NCBI GenBank assembly: GCA_946482635.1
Contig: CAMLSG010000205.1
Span: forward strand, 1 to 9,728
DNA from: an uncultured Duganella sp.
GTDB taxonomy: Bacteria; Pseudomonadota; Gammaproteobacteria; Burkholderiales; Burkholderiaceae
Direction: 5' to 3'
Length of the DNA stretch: 9,728 nt
The notes under the pieces are model-generated. The model was given only the letters and a program-made list of their open reading frames with translations, ran no database searches and was not told the DNA's origin. Below, piece after piece: positions 1 to 7,533 of this stretch; position 1 is the first letter of the stretch; every line of letters starts with the position of its first letter. The position numbers were made by a program, and so were the translations under genes.

Positions 1-388
1 TCGAGTTGACGATCATTTCACCGGGGTGCTTATAGAAGGAGGTGATGACTTCGATGCGCTGAGGGCTGTGGTGAATCTGGTGGAACAGGCGCCACAACAA
101 GTCCGATTCGTGGCGCACGCGATGCCACCAGTAGAACACGAACGTGGCGATAAAGTAGGCCAGCAGGCCGCCAGTCACCGGTCCGACGTGGGCCGACAAG
201 TGCAGCAGCGAGGCTTGCGAAGCCCAGCGTTCCCAACTCACGCCGGCCAGCAGCACGACGCCAAGCTGTACGGCATTGATGGCAAGAACGCGCACGGGCC
301 AGGTGCGGATACGGGGCAGTTTCCAGCCTGGGCGCAAGCGCTCCAGTACAAAGCAGGCGGCGAAAACAATGAAGATTGTGGTGAGCAT
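1..388 (-). CDS. Fatty acid hydroxylase / sterol desaturase family protein, N-terminal part, cut by window edge
   Basis: The gene begins with ATG at 388-386 and stays open to the left edge, giving 129 residues. Two histidine clusters of the membrane di-iron hydroxylase superfamily are visible: HRVRH at residues 89-93, directly after the hydrophobic run LLAYFIATFVFYWW, and HQIHH at 103-107. Known family members use such clusters to bind two irons at the cytosolic membrane face and hydroxylate or desaturate lipids. Further hydrophobic stretches lie at about residues 3-14 and 33-50. The last histidine cluster (HxxHH type) should lie in the missing C-terminal part. A Shine-Dalgarno AAAGGA sits 6 bases before the ATG, inside the arm of a small hairpin. 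The gene is divergent from the DUF1579-like gene at 550. The substrate cannot be told from this fragment. The family call is firm; the role is not. Confidence 0.88.
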   Translation of the reverse strand, partial: MLTTIFIVFAACFVLERLRPGWKLPRIRTWPVRVLAINAVQLGVVLLAGVSWERWASQASLLHLSAHVGPVTGGLLAYFIATFVFYWWHRVRHESDLLWRLFHQIHHSPQRIEVITSFYKHPGEMIVNS

Positions 389-549
389 GGCGTGTCCTTT
401 CGTTTGACAAGGACGAAATGATCGCGCCGGCGCTTTGTGCGAGCCCCGAAATACCGCCGAGGTATCGGATTCAGATACTGCCGGCATATAGGGCAAGTTC
501 TCGCCTGTTGGCGGCCTAGCATGGTGGCTCTTTCAAACAGGAGACAACC
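389..549. promoter_or_regulatory. Divergent intergenic region with overlapping inverted repeats (candidate operator)
   Basis: This 161-base gap separates the hydroxylase gene (minus) from the DUF1579-like gene (plus). Two overlapping palindromes lie in it: ATACC-N5-GGTAT (451-465) and GTATC-N7-GATAC (462-478), which share GTAT. A protein binding here could affect both genes, but no regulator gene is in the window. A second repeat nearer the hydroxylase gene, at 394-414, can fold over its ribosome-binding site. A TTGACA at 405-410 lacks a -10 element at normal spacing, so no promoter is called with confidence. The plus-strand gene has a good Shine-Dalgarno AGGAG at 539-543. Confidence 0.4.
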
Positions 550-1140
550 ATGAAAAAACTGATTGGGGTGCTGGCGCTGGCGGCAAGCGGCACGGCTGGC
601 GCGGTCGGCGGCACGGCGACGGCAAGTGCGCCTGCGGCCGCCGAAATCGAACGGGCGCGGCATGCTTTCGACTTCCTGCATGGCGACTGGACGGTGCAGA
701 ACCGGCGCCAGTCCGATTACGCCAATCCGGACAGCCCGTGGGAAACCTTCAGCGCCAGCAACCTGGTGCACGCCCTGCCGGCCGGCATCGGCAATTACGA
801 CGAATACCGGCCGCTGGGCGACTGGCGGCCCGGCTTTGTGGCGATGACGCTGCGCGTGTTCGATCCAACGACCGGACGCTGGAGCATCTACTGGCTGACC
901 AACCGCGACGGCGGACTCGATCCCGCCACCGGCACCTTGCTGCCGCCGGTGGTGGGCCGCTTCGATGCCGATGGCGTGGGACGCTTCGAAGGCGAGGAAG
1001 TCTACAAAGGCCGCACGGCCCGCGTGCGCTTCACCTGGAGCCGCAGCAGCGAGCGCCAGGCCCGCTGGGAGCAGGCCTACTCGTGGGATGATGGCACCAG
1101 CTGGCAGACCAACTGGATCATGGAGTTCACCCGGCGATAG
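550..1140 (+). CDS. Secreted DUF1579-like protein
   Basis: This is a 196-residue protein with an N-terminal export signal: MKK, then a hydrophobic run at about 5-19, then an Ala/Thr-rich stretch with likely cleavage between residues 18 and 32. The mature part begins with FDFLHGDW (40-47) and continues with RVFDPTTGRWSIYW (102-115), a GRFEGEE turn (144-150) and WEQAYSWDDGTSW (173-185). This alternation of aromatic beta-strands resembles DUF1579-type, lipocalin-like small proteins, whose function is unknown to me. AGGAG lies 6 bases before the ATG and supports this start. The gene stands alone, divergent from the hydroxylase and convergent with the receptor, whose stop codon begins one base beyond its own. 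No catalytic residue can be named. The gene is certain, the family likely, and the biochemical role unknown. Confidence 0.85.
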   Translation: MKKLIGVLALAASGTAGAVGGTATASAPAAAEIERARHAFDFLHGDWTVQNRRQSDYANPDSPWETFSASNLVHALPAGIGNYDEYRPLGDWRPGFVAMTLRVFDPTTGRWSIYWLTNRDGGLDPATGTLLPPVVGRFDADGVGRFEGEEVYKGRTARVRFTWSRSSERQARWEQAYSWDDGTSWQTNWIMEFTRR

Positions 1141-1141
1141 C

Positions 1142-3208
1142 TCAGATCTTCACGCGCACGTACGCGATGACGCTGCGCGGTGCACCTGGCTGGATCTGGA
1201 AGTTGTTGTTGGCCGATTCGTAATACACCTTGTCGGCAAGGTTGTTCAGGTTCAGCCCAGCTTCCCAGTTCTTGCCTTTGTAGCCAAGCATCGCGTCGAG
1301 TCGCACATAGGATGGCAAGCGCACCGCATTGTCTTCAACGGCGAAGCGGTCTCCCACGTAGAAGGCACCGGCGCCGATGGTAAAGCCGCGGCCCAGTTCA
1401 TAGTTGGACCACAAGCCCGCCGCATGCTTGGGAATGTTGGCGGGGCGATTGCCCACCTTGTAGTTGTTGGACTCGGTAATGCGGGCATGGTTGACGGTGG
1501 CATTGGCAAACACTTTCCAGCCCTGCGTCAGGCTGCCCGTCAGGTCAACTTCGAGTCCGCGGCTTTGCTGTTCGCCGGTCTGCACCTGGCGCACGCCTGC
1601 CGGATCGGAAGGGTCTTTGGTCGCCACATTGCGCTGCGTGATCTCGTACAGGGCGACGGTCGACTGCAGGCGCCCACCGAGCCATTCGCTCTTGTCGCCA
1701 ATCTCCTTCTGCAAGGATTCAACTGGCTTGATCTGTGCAAAATCCTTGCCGCCGTAGAAGAAGTCATTCCCTACCGGGAGGAAGGAGCGGCTCAGGTTTG
1801 CGTACAAAGCGTGCGCCTGGCCCGGCTGGTAAACCACGCCGATGCGCGGGCTCCACACCGAGTCGGTGCGGCTCTGGACCAAGCCTGTGCGACGGTCATC
1901 CTGTTCCTGCTTGAAGCGGTCGAAGCGCACGCCGGCAAGCATCTTCCACTGTTCGTTAAACGAAACCTGGTCCTGTGCATACCATGCGACCGTGTCGGAC
2001 TTGAAGTCGTTGTCGATCGTGACCGGCAACGCGGCCAGGTCCGGCATGGCCATGAGCTGCTGCGGCGCCTGCAAGCTGACCGACGTGGTCGCAGCAGCGC
2101 GCACCAGGCGGCCGGACTTCTGGTGTCCCAGTTCAACGCCGGTCAACAGTGAATGACGAACGCCGCCGGCATCGAGCTGATACGCCGCTTCGGTCTGATT
2201 CAGGAAATTGCTCTGGTCCTGAGGGAAGTAGGTGATCTGGCGACGCACTTGCGTGTTGGCGGCGGCCAGGCCCAGGGTGCGGGTATTGATCGCATCCAGC
2301 TTCAGCTTCGAATACTGGAAGTTATTGCGCAGAACCAGCTTGTCGTTGACCGCATGTTCGACATTGAAGCGGGCATTTTGCGCATCCGTCCTGGCGTAGT
2401 CATAGCGCTCGCCGTAGAAGTTGCCGACCGGGACATCGGCCGGCACGCCGTTCAGCGAAGGGATGCCGCGATCGGGCGTGCGATTCTGGTGAAGGAATTC
2501 GGTTTGCAGCAGGAAGCTGGTGTCGCGCCCCGCCGTCCAGGCAATGGATGGCGCCAGCACTGCACGCTCGGAGTGGACCACGTCGCGGTAGTTGTCGCCC
2601 GCTTCGTAGGCGCCGGTCAGGCGGAACGCTGCCTGTTCACCGGCAGCACCGCCCAGGTCCAGGTCGATGCGACGGAAGTTCTCCGAGCCGCCGCTCAACG
2701 TCACTTCGCGCACCGGCGTTTTCACCGGCTTCTTGGTGACGCGGTTGATCACGCCGCCCGCCGAGCCACGGCCGTACAGCACCGCGGCCGGTCCTTTCAG
2801 CACCTCGATCCGTTCCACATTGCCCAGGTCGCGGAAATACAGGCTGTCGTCGCGCATGCCGTCCAGCAGGGTGTCGCGGGTGGCGTCGAAACCCCGGATG
2901 TAGAACTGGTCGCGCCGCCCTTCCCCCTGGGAAGGGGCGACACCGCTGACGTTGCGCAGCACATCTTTCATATCCACCGCCCCTTGCGCCCGGATCAGCT
3001 CTTTGTCGACGAACTGTACCGACTGCGGCACGTCGCGCAGCGGCACATCGAGCTTGGTGGCGCTGCTGGTGCCGTGCAACGGATCGGACGCCGCTGCCGT
3101 CTGCACGGTGACCATCGGCAGTTCAGTGTCCGCCGCATAGGCAAATTGCGAGCACAGTGCGGCGGCGGCCAGCGCCAGGACGTGGGGTTGAATACGACGA
3201 TGTTGCAT
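1142..3208 (-). CDS. TonB-dependent outer-membrane siderophore receptor
   Basis: This 688-residue outer-membrane receptor should import the ferric siderophore made by the genes upstream, using TonB-ExbB-ExbD energy. A signal peptide spans residues 1-25 and ends AYA before AD. A TonB-box-like stretch ELPMVTV follows at 29-35. The plug domain runs from about 52 to 160 and has DVPQSVQF (59-66), YIRGFD (103-108) and the typical VERIEVLKGPAAVLYGRG block (131-148). The rest is a 22-strand-type barrel ending in NLNNLADKVYY and a short final strand. There is no extra N-terminal signalling domain, so this is not a FecA-type transducer. The final residue is Ile where most such barrels end in Phe or Trp. 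AAGGA lies just before the ATG. The gene starts 40 bases after the decarboxylase stop with no promoter or Fur box between, so it is probably the last gene of the operon. The family (TonB-siderophore receptor) is clear; the ligand is inferred from context. Confidence 0.93.
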   Translation of the reverse strand: MQHRRIQPHVLALAAAALCSQFAYAADTELPMVTVQTAAASDPLHGTSSATKLDVPLRDVPQSVQFVDKELIRAQGAVDMKDVLRNVSGVAPSQGEGRRDQFYIRGFDATRDTLLDGMRDDSLYFRDLGNVERIEVLKGPAAVLYGRGSAGGVINRVTKKPVKTPVREVTLSGGSENFRRIDLDLGGAAGEQAAFRLTGAYEAGDNYRDVVHSERAVLAPSIAWTAGRDTSFLLQTEFLHQNRTPDRGIPSLNGVPADVPVGNFYGERYDYARTDAQNARFNVEHAVNDKLVLRNNFQYSKLKLDAINTRTLGLAAANTQVRRQITYFPQDQSNFLNQTEAAYQLDAGGVRHSLLTGVELGHQKSGRLVRAAATTSVSLQAPQQLMAMPDLAALPVTIDNDFKSDTVAWYAQDQVSFNEQWKMLAGVRFDRFKQEQDDRRTGLVQSRTDSVWSPRIGVVYQPGQAHALYANLSRSFLPVGNDFFYGGKDFAQIKPVESLQKEIGDKSEWLGGRLQSTVALYEITQRNVATKDPSDPAGVRQVQTGEQQSRGLEVDLTGSLTQGWKVFANATVNHARITESNNYKVGNRPANIPKHAAGLWSNYELGRGFTIGAGAFYVGDRFAVEDNAVRLPSYVRLDAMLGYKGKNWEAGLNLNNLADKVYYESANNNFQIQPGAPRSVIAYVRVKI

Positions 3209-3248
3209 GACTTTCCTTCGGATGTGACGTTAAAAAAATCGTTAAGGC

Positions 3249-4469
3249 CTACGCATCTTCCTGCAGGTAGATATGCTGTGGATGCGGATGGCGCAGGAAA
3301 TCGTGGTGCGAGATGTGCCAGGCGTAAGCGCCCGCATACTGGAACAGCAGCAGGTCGCCGACCCGCAGGCGATCGAGCATGGCGTCGCTGGCCAGCACGT
3401 CTTTCGGCGTGCATAACTGGCCGGCGACCGTCACCGGCCGCTGCACGGATTCGGGACGCGAATAGGGATGGTTCCAATCTTCCACCGGCACTACCCGGAA
3501 CGGATGGCTGTGGCCCTGTGCATAAGGGGTACGGAAGTGATGCGTGCCGCCGCGCACGATGGCGAATACGCGCTCTCCCGCCTCCTTGATGTCCAGCACC
3601 TCGGTGGCGTAGTAGCCGCAAAACGCGCTGACGAAACGCCCGAGTTCAAAGCGCAGGCGCGGCACGTCATCGCCATGCTGGCGTGCTTCTTCGGCCAGCA
3701 AGCTTGCCAGGCCGGCGCTGAAGCGCGGCCAGTCGAACTGGCGCTGCGGTTCGCGGTAATTGACCCCGATACCGCCACCGACGTTGATATGCTCGATGCG
3801 CAAGCCGTATTGCTCACACCATTCGCGTGCCTGGCGCAGGTAGGCCGAGAGCAGTTGCAGGTGCTTGTCCGCATCGAGCTGGTGCGACAGCAGGTGGAAG
3901 TGGAAGCCGCGCAACTCCAGGAGTGGCTCTTGCCGCAGCCGTTCCAGGCAAGCCGGCAAGTGCTCGATGGCGATGCCGAACTGGGTCGGCTTGCCGCCCA
4001 TTACCAGCGTGGTGGTCGCCAGCTCGGCCAGCGGCGGATTGACGCGCAGCAGGATCGATGCCGGCTTGCCGCCGGCGCGGGCCAGTGCTGCCAGGCGTTC
4101 CAGTTCATGCAGGCTTTCCACGTGAACCGTGGCGCCATGCTGCAAGGCCAGCGCCAGCTCGCTATCCAATTTTCCCGGTCCGCTGAAGATCACCGGCACC
4201 TGCGGAAAATGCTGGCGCAGCCAGGCGATTTCGCCGCCGGACGAGGCTTCAAATCCATCGACGGTTGGCGCCAGCGTTTGCAGCAGGGGCACGTCCGAAT
4301 TGGCCTTGATCGCGTAGAAAAAGTCGCATTGGCCGGGCAAGCCTTCGCGCAAGTGCGCCGCATGGCGCTTCAACGCCGGCAAGTCGTAGATGAAGGCGCA
4401 CAGCGGTTGATCCGACCCGGCGTGCGCCTGCTGCGCCGCCGCGATTGCGCGGTCCCAGTCGAGCCTCAT
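3249..4469 (-). CDS. Fold-type III PLP-dependent decarboxylase of siderophore biosynthesis (SbnH/PvsE/FslC-like)
   Basis: The protein has 406 residues, usual for the ornithine/diaminopimelate/lysine decarboxylase superfamily. An alanine-racemase-like barrel comes first. The PLP lysine is K55 in YAIKANSD (52-59), HFHLLSHQ lies at 190-197, and the phosphate-binding GGGIG at 231-235. The C-terminal beta domain follows, with ELGRF (275-279), the active-site cysteine motif CTPKD (353-357) and YAGAYA (378-383). Relatives in carboxylate siderophore clusters remove the carboxylate of an amino acid, either free (ornithine to putrescine, proposed for rhizoferrin) or already joined to citrate (SbnH and PvsE). 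Which applies here cannot be read from sequence. An upstream extension of the frame runs inside the preceding synthetase gene. I chose ATG 4469 because it overlaps that gene's TGA as ATGA, the coupling also seen between synthetase 1 and the MFS gene. The protein is cytoplasmic. The family is certain; the substrate is open. Confidence 0.92.
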   Translation of the reverse strand: MRLDWDRAIAAAQQAHAGSDQPLCAFIYDLPALKRHAAHLREGLPGQCDFFYAIKANSDVPLLQTLAPTVDGFEASSGGEIAWLRQHFPQVPVIFSGPGKLDSELALALQHGATVHVESLHELERLAALARAGGKPASILLRVNPPLAELATTTLVMGGKPTQFGIAIEHLPACLERLRQEPLLELRGFHFHLLSHQLDADKHLQLLSAYLRQAREWCEQYGLRIEHINVGGGIGVNYREPQRQFDWPRFSAGLASLLAEEARQHGDDVPRLRFELGRFVSAFCGYYATEVLDIKEAGERVFAIVRGGTHHFRTPYAQGHSHPFRVVPVEDWNHPYSRPESVQRPVTVAGQLCTPKDVLASDAMLDRLRVGDLLLFQYAGAYAWHISHHDFLRHPHPQHIYLQEDA

Positions 4470-6295
4470 GCCAGTTGCTCCTTGAAGGCGGCCAGCGGAT
4501 TGGCAAAGGGCGCGTAGTCGGCCGCGCGGTCGGCCTGCTTGAGGAATCGGTTGCACAGGTTGCCTTTGGCCGGCAACGGTTCGCCGTCGAGCACCGATGC
4601 GATGCGCGCGGCGGATTCCGCCGTGCCGTGCAGGTGCTGGTATTGCTGCAGGTGATGGCGTACCTGCGCCCACAGCCTTTGCTGCAAGGCCGGATTGCCG
4701 GCTGCCAGCTGGTGGATCGCTTCGCAAAAATTGTTGACGAACAGGCAGTAGGCGATACGCTTCCAGCCGCGCTCGCGGTCGTACTGCAGCGCTGCCTGCG
4801 CGCGCTGGCTGACGCCGGACAGGCGCGCTGCGCCCCACTCTTCCTGCACCAGCTTGACGCCTTCGAAATCGCGCAGGAAGGCTTGCGCCGGCCAATCCCC
4901 GACCAGCCCGATCACCACGTTCTGCAGGTGCGGCTCGAACACAACGCCGTGCGCGAAGTAGCAATGCAGCACCGGATACATCATCTGTTGCACATAACGC
5001 GAGAACCACTCGACGGCCGCCGCCTCCGGCGCCATGCGCTCACGCTCGGCGATCTGGCGCAGCAGTGCCGACAGGCGCGCCTCGCCCAGCACATGGTTGC
5101 CGAACAAGGCTCCGGCCAGCAAAGGGACGGCGCCCGGCAGCAGGTTGTGCTGGTCGAAATTGCCGCGCAAGATCAGGCCAAAGCCTTCGGTGATTTCGCG
5201 GTTGGCATCGGCGTCGCCGTCGCGCAGGTCGACCGACAGGAAGGCCGGTTCCGGCATGATGGCGGCGCCGGGGAAGCGCTCACTCAGGTCCGGAATCAAG
5301 CCGCTCATGATGCGGTTCACTTGCAGTGCGCCTTCCAGTTCGTACACCGCGTTCTTGCGCACGCAATTTGTCAGGCGCACATGCAGCGAGAACTTGTAGA
5401 AATACGGGTTGCCGGGCTGGTACAGGGTGCGGACCGAAGAGGTCGGGTAATACAGCTCGCCCTGCGCCCCCAGGTGGCGGATGCGGCCGTCGCGCATGGC
5501 GGCGGCGATCAGCGGCTTTTCCAGCAGCCAGCGCGCCTGCCACGGGTGGGCTGGAACCAATAGGTAGTCATCGCCTGCCACCAATCCTTGCGGCGCCTGG
5601 GCAGCCAGGATGTCGCCGCAGGTTTGCGCCAGGGTCGACTGCTGCAGCACGGCGTCGCGCTGCACGGCGAAATAGTGCAGCGGGAAGCCGCCGCGCAGTT
5701 CCGGCGAATAGCGGCGCAGGTCTTCCGCGCTGAAGCCTTGCCTGCTCTTGGGCGCCGGATGGAAGGGATGGCCGTAGGTCAGCGACTGTTCGGAATCCAG
5801 GTAAGCCGCCAGCGGATCGGGCGGCATCGCGTTTGGCCATGGCGCTTCCAGGATGGCCGTGGTGACCTGCACGCTGTCTTCGATCTGCGCCAGCAATTCG
5901 TGGTTGTAGGGCTGGCCGGTCTTGGCAGCGAGGTCGCGGATGACCAGGTCGGCCAGCATGCGCCAATCCAGCAAGGCCCACGGCTGGCCGGCGCTCTTGC
6001 AATATAGCGCAGACAAGTAGCGATAGTTGGCGGTTGGCGAGTCGTCCTGCACGGCGACCACCACGCGGCTATCGAGCCGCGGCAGCACGATGTGCAGGGC
6101 CTGGCCGGTGGCCAGGGCGCAACGCAGCGCGAGCGGCCAGTCGTTCTGGCCGAACAGCGGGCCGACGCTGGCGTGCCCTTCCGGGATGGCCACTTCGCGG
6201 CAATAGCAGTTCAACAGGGTTTCCAGGCTGCGCTGGCTGGCGGCGCAGTACGCCGCCGACATATTCGGACTACGGTGCAAAGCTGATGTCGACAT
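4466..6295 (-). CDS. NIS siderophore synthetase 2, IucA/IucC family, citrate-type (AcsD/SbnE/PvsD-like)
   Basis: This 609-residue protein is of full family length. Family enzymes activate a carboxylate, usually citrate, with ATP as an acyl-adenylate and couple it to an amine or alcohol. Visible motifs in order are GHPFHPAPKSRQGF (175-188), VPAHPWQ (247-253), the ATP/citrate-binding PTSSVRTL (284-291), KFSLHVRLTN (301-310), HGVVFEPHLQN (449-459), RDFEGV (475-480) and KGNLCNRFL (577-585) near the C-terminus. The TSSVR, KFSLHVRLTN and HGVVFEPH set matches the type A enzymes such as AcsD. I infer that it makes the first citryl bond. The frame also has a TTG 12 bases upstream, but GGAG lies 6 bases before the ATG at 6295, so that start is preferred. 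It begins 35 bases after the MFS stop and its TGA overlaps the decarboxylase ATG. The family is certain; the amine partner is unknown. Confidence 0.93.
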   Translation of the reverse strand: MSTSALHRSPNMSAAYCAASQRSLETLLNCYCREVAIPEGHASVGPLFGQNDWPLALRCALATGQALHIVLPRLDSRVVVAVQDDSPTANYRYLSALYCKSAGQPWALLDWRMLADLVIRDLAAKTGQPYNHELLAQIEDSVQVTTAILEAPWPNAMPPDPLAAYLDSEQSLTYGHPFHPAPKSRQGFSAEDLRRYSPELRGGFPLHYFAVQRDAVLQQSTLAQTCGDILAAQAPQGLVAGDDYLLVPAHPWQARWLLEKPLIAAAMRDGRIRHLGAQGELYYPTSSVRTLYQPGNPYFYKFSLHVRLTNCVRKNAVYELEGALQVNRIMSGLIPDLSERFPGAAIMPEPAFLSVDLRDGDADANREITEGFGLILRGNFDQHNLLPGAVPLLAGALFGNHVLGEARLSALLRQIAERERMAPEAAAVEWFSRYVQQMMYPVLHCYFAHGVVFEPHLQNVVIGLVGDWPAQAFLRDFEGVKLVQEEWGAARLSGVSQRAQAALQYDRERGWKRIAYCLFVNNFCEAIHQLAAGNPALQQRLWAQVRHHLQQYQHLHGTAESAARIASVLDGEPLPAKGNLCNRFLKQADRAADYAPFANPLAAFKEQLA

Positions 6296-6330
6296 GAAAT
6301 TCTCCAAGCATGTGATGGCTGGCTACACGA

Positions 6331-7533
6331 TCAGTCGGTGCTGTGCGCTGGCTGTTTGAAATCGCCCCGGTATAGACGGAACATGAGTACAACGAGATAG
6401 ATGCAGCTGGCCGCGAGCGCCGCCGCGCCAAGCAGGAAATGGGACTGCAACCCCCAGCGCTCGGCGGCAATGCCGGCCGCCAGGCCGGCTGCCACCGCGC
6501 CCCACTTGGTGCTGCCCTCAAGGGAGCCGAAGCGGCGGCCGGCATTGCCGGCGTCGGTGATGGCAGCCACCATGCCGTGCAGGGCGATATAGCTGGCCGT
6601 CATCGCCACGCCCATGACGAGGCGCCACGCGGCCAGTGCGGCAAGCGAATGGCTGCCGGCCTGCCCCAGCAGGGACACGATGAGCACTGCCTGGCTGGCG
6701 GCCAGGGTCGCAAGCAGGTGCCGGCGTCCGCAAAAGCGCGACAAGGGCAGCGCGCACAGCAAGTACACCAGGTGCGGCAAGCCAAACAGCAAACCCGGCG
6801 CCGCCTCCGGCAGCCCCGCCAGCGATTGCTCGGCATAAGGCACGAAGTAAGGGAAGGTAATCACCGTGGCGAAAATGAAAGCGAATTGCAGCCCATACAG
6901 GTGGCCGGGCGGAACCGCTTCGCCGGCGAGCGTCTTGCCATCGCTGCCTTTGACCAGGGCGTCGCCCGCCGCCGGCTGCTCCGCGACTGCCGGCAGGCGC
7001 CAGACCAGCAGCGCAGAAACGAGCGGCAGCAGCGCCAGGTAGCGGTACATCAGCAAAGGTTCGGAGCCATGGGACAACATGCCCATCAGGGCCGGTCCTG
7101 CAAACAGGGCGGCGCGGGCCGAGCCTTGCATCAAGGTCAGCAAGCGGGTCAGGCGATGGCCGCTGACTACCGTGGCCAGGTAGGCGTTCGATGCGGCGAA
7201 AGTGCCGCCCAGCAGGCCTTGCAGCATCAGCGCCGCAGCGAATTGCCAGACGTTGCCGGCCAGGCTGGTCAGCCAGAAACTGGCCGCCAGCCCGAGATGG
7301 GCACGCAGCAGCAAGCGCTTCTTGCCATAGCGGTCAGCCAGGCGCCCCCACCACGGATTGGACAGCGCCGCCACCAGCGTCGGAATGACGAACAGCCAGC
7401 CGGCCAGCCAGGCGGCATTGCTGCCCAAGGCCTCGTGCAGGATGCGGTCATAGAACGGCGGCATGCCCAGCGCGGCAAAGGCGGCGGCGAAATGGCCCGC
7501 CAGCGTTGCGGCGACAATCCGGCGCGTGCTCAT
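6331..7533 (-). CDS. MFS transporter, probable siderophore exporter
   Basis: This 400-residue membrane protein has about 12 hydrophobic segments in two halves, split by a charged loop at about residues 184-212. The first cytoplasmic loop carries the MFS signature GRLADRYGKKR (63-73), and the matching loop of the second half has GNAGRRFGSLEG, close to the DxxGRRxG-type pattern. MFS genes inside NIS clusters (sbnD, pvsC, sfaA, fslB) are linked to siderophore export, and the position between two synthetase genes supports that role here. Import of a ferric complex across the inner membrane is a less likely alternative, although no ABC importer is present. The start at ATG 7533 gives an ATGA overlap with the upstream synthetase stop. 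An in-frame ATG seven codons earlier would overlap that gene by more and is not needed. The fold is certain; export is inferred. Confidence 0.92.
   Translation of the reverse strand: MSTRRIVAATLAGHFAAAFAALGMPPFYDRILHEALGSNAAWLAGWLFVIPTLVAALSNPWWGRLADRYGKKRLLLRAHLGLAASFWLTSLAGNVWQFAAALMLQGLLGGTFAASNAYLATVVSGHRLTRLLTLMQGSARAALFAGPALMGMLSHGSEPLLMYRYLALLPLVSALLVWRLPAVAEQPAAGDALVKGSDGKTLAGEAVPPGHLYGLQFAFIFATVITFPYFVPYAEQSLAGLPEAAPGLLFGLPHLVYLLCALPLSRFCGRRHLLATLAASQAVLIVSLLGQAGSHSLAALAAWRLVMGVAMTASYIALHGMVAAITDAGNAGRRFGSLEGSTKWGAVAAGLAAGIAAERWGLQSHFLLGAAALAASCIYLVVLMFRLYRGDFKQPAHSTD

Noticed and set aside
26..771. Frames at 26-421 (plus), 30-410 and 238-771 (minus)
   Set aside because: They are shadows of the hydroxylase fragment and the DUF1579-like gene; only the frame from 388 on the minus strand has family motifs.
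3209..3248. Separate promoter or Fur box for the receptor gene
   Set aside because: Only an A/T-rich stretch with a CGTTAA direct repeat is seen; no Fur palindrome and no paired -35/-10 elements.
965..3589. Two long plus-strand frames (965-2152 and 2153-3589) opposite the receptor gene
   Set aside because: They mirror the receptor's coding strand, show no recognisable domain, and the first also overlaps the real DUF1579-like gene in another frame.
4470..5009. N-terminal extension of the decarboxylase frame to an upstream start
   Set aside because: It would run inside synthetase 2 and add about 180 residues of Arg/Ala-rich sequence absent from the family; ATG 4469 gives normal length and an ATGA junction.
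4445..5563. Plus-strand frame opposite synthetase 2
   Set aside because: Low-complexity Gln/Arg/Ala/Val-rich product, no motifs, antisense to a certain gene.
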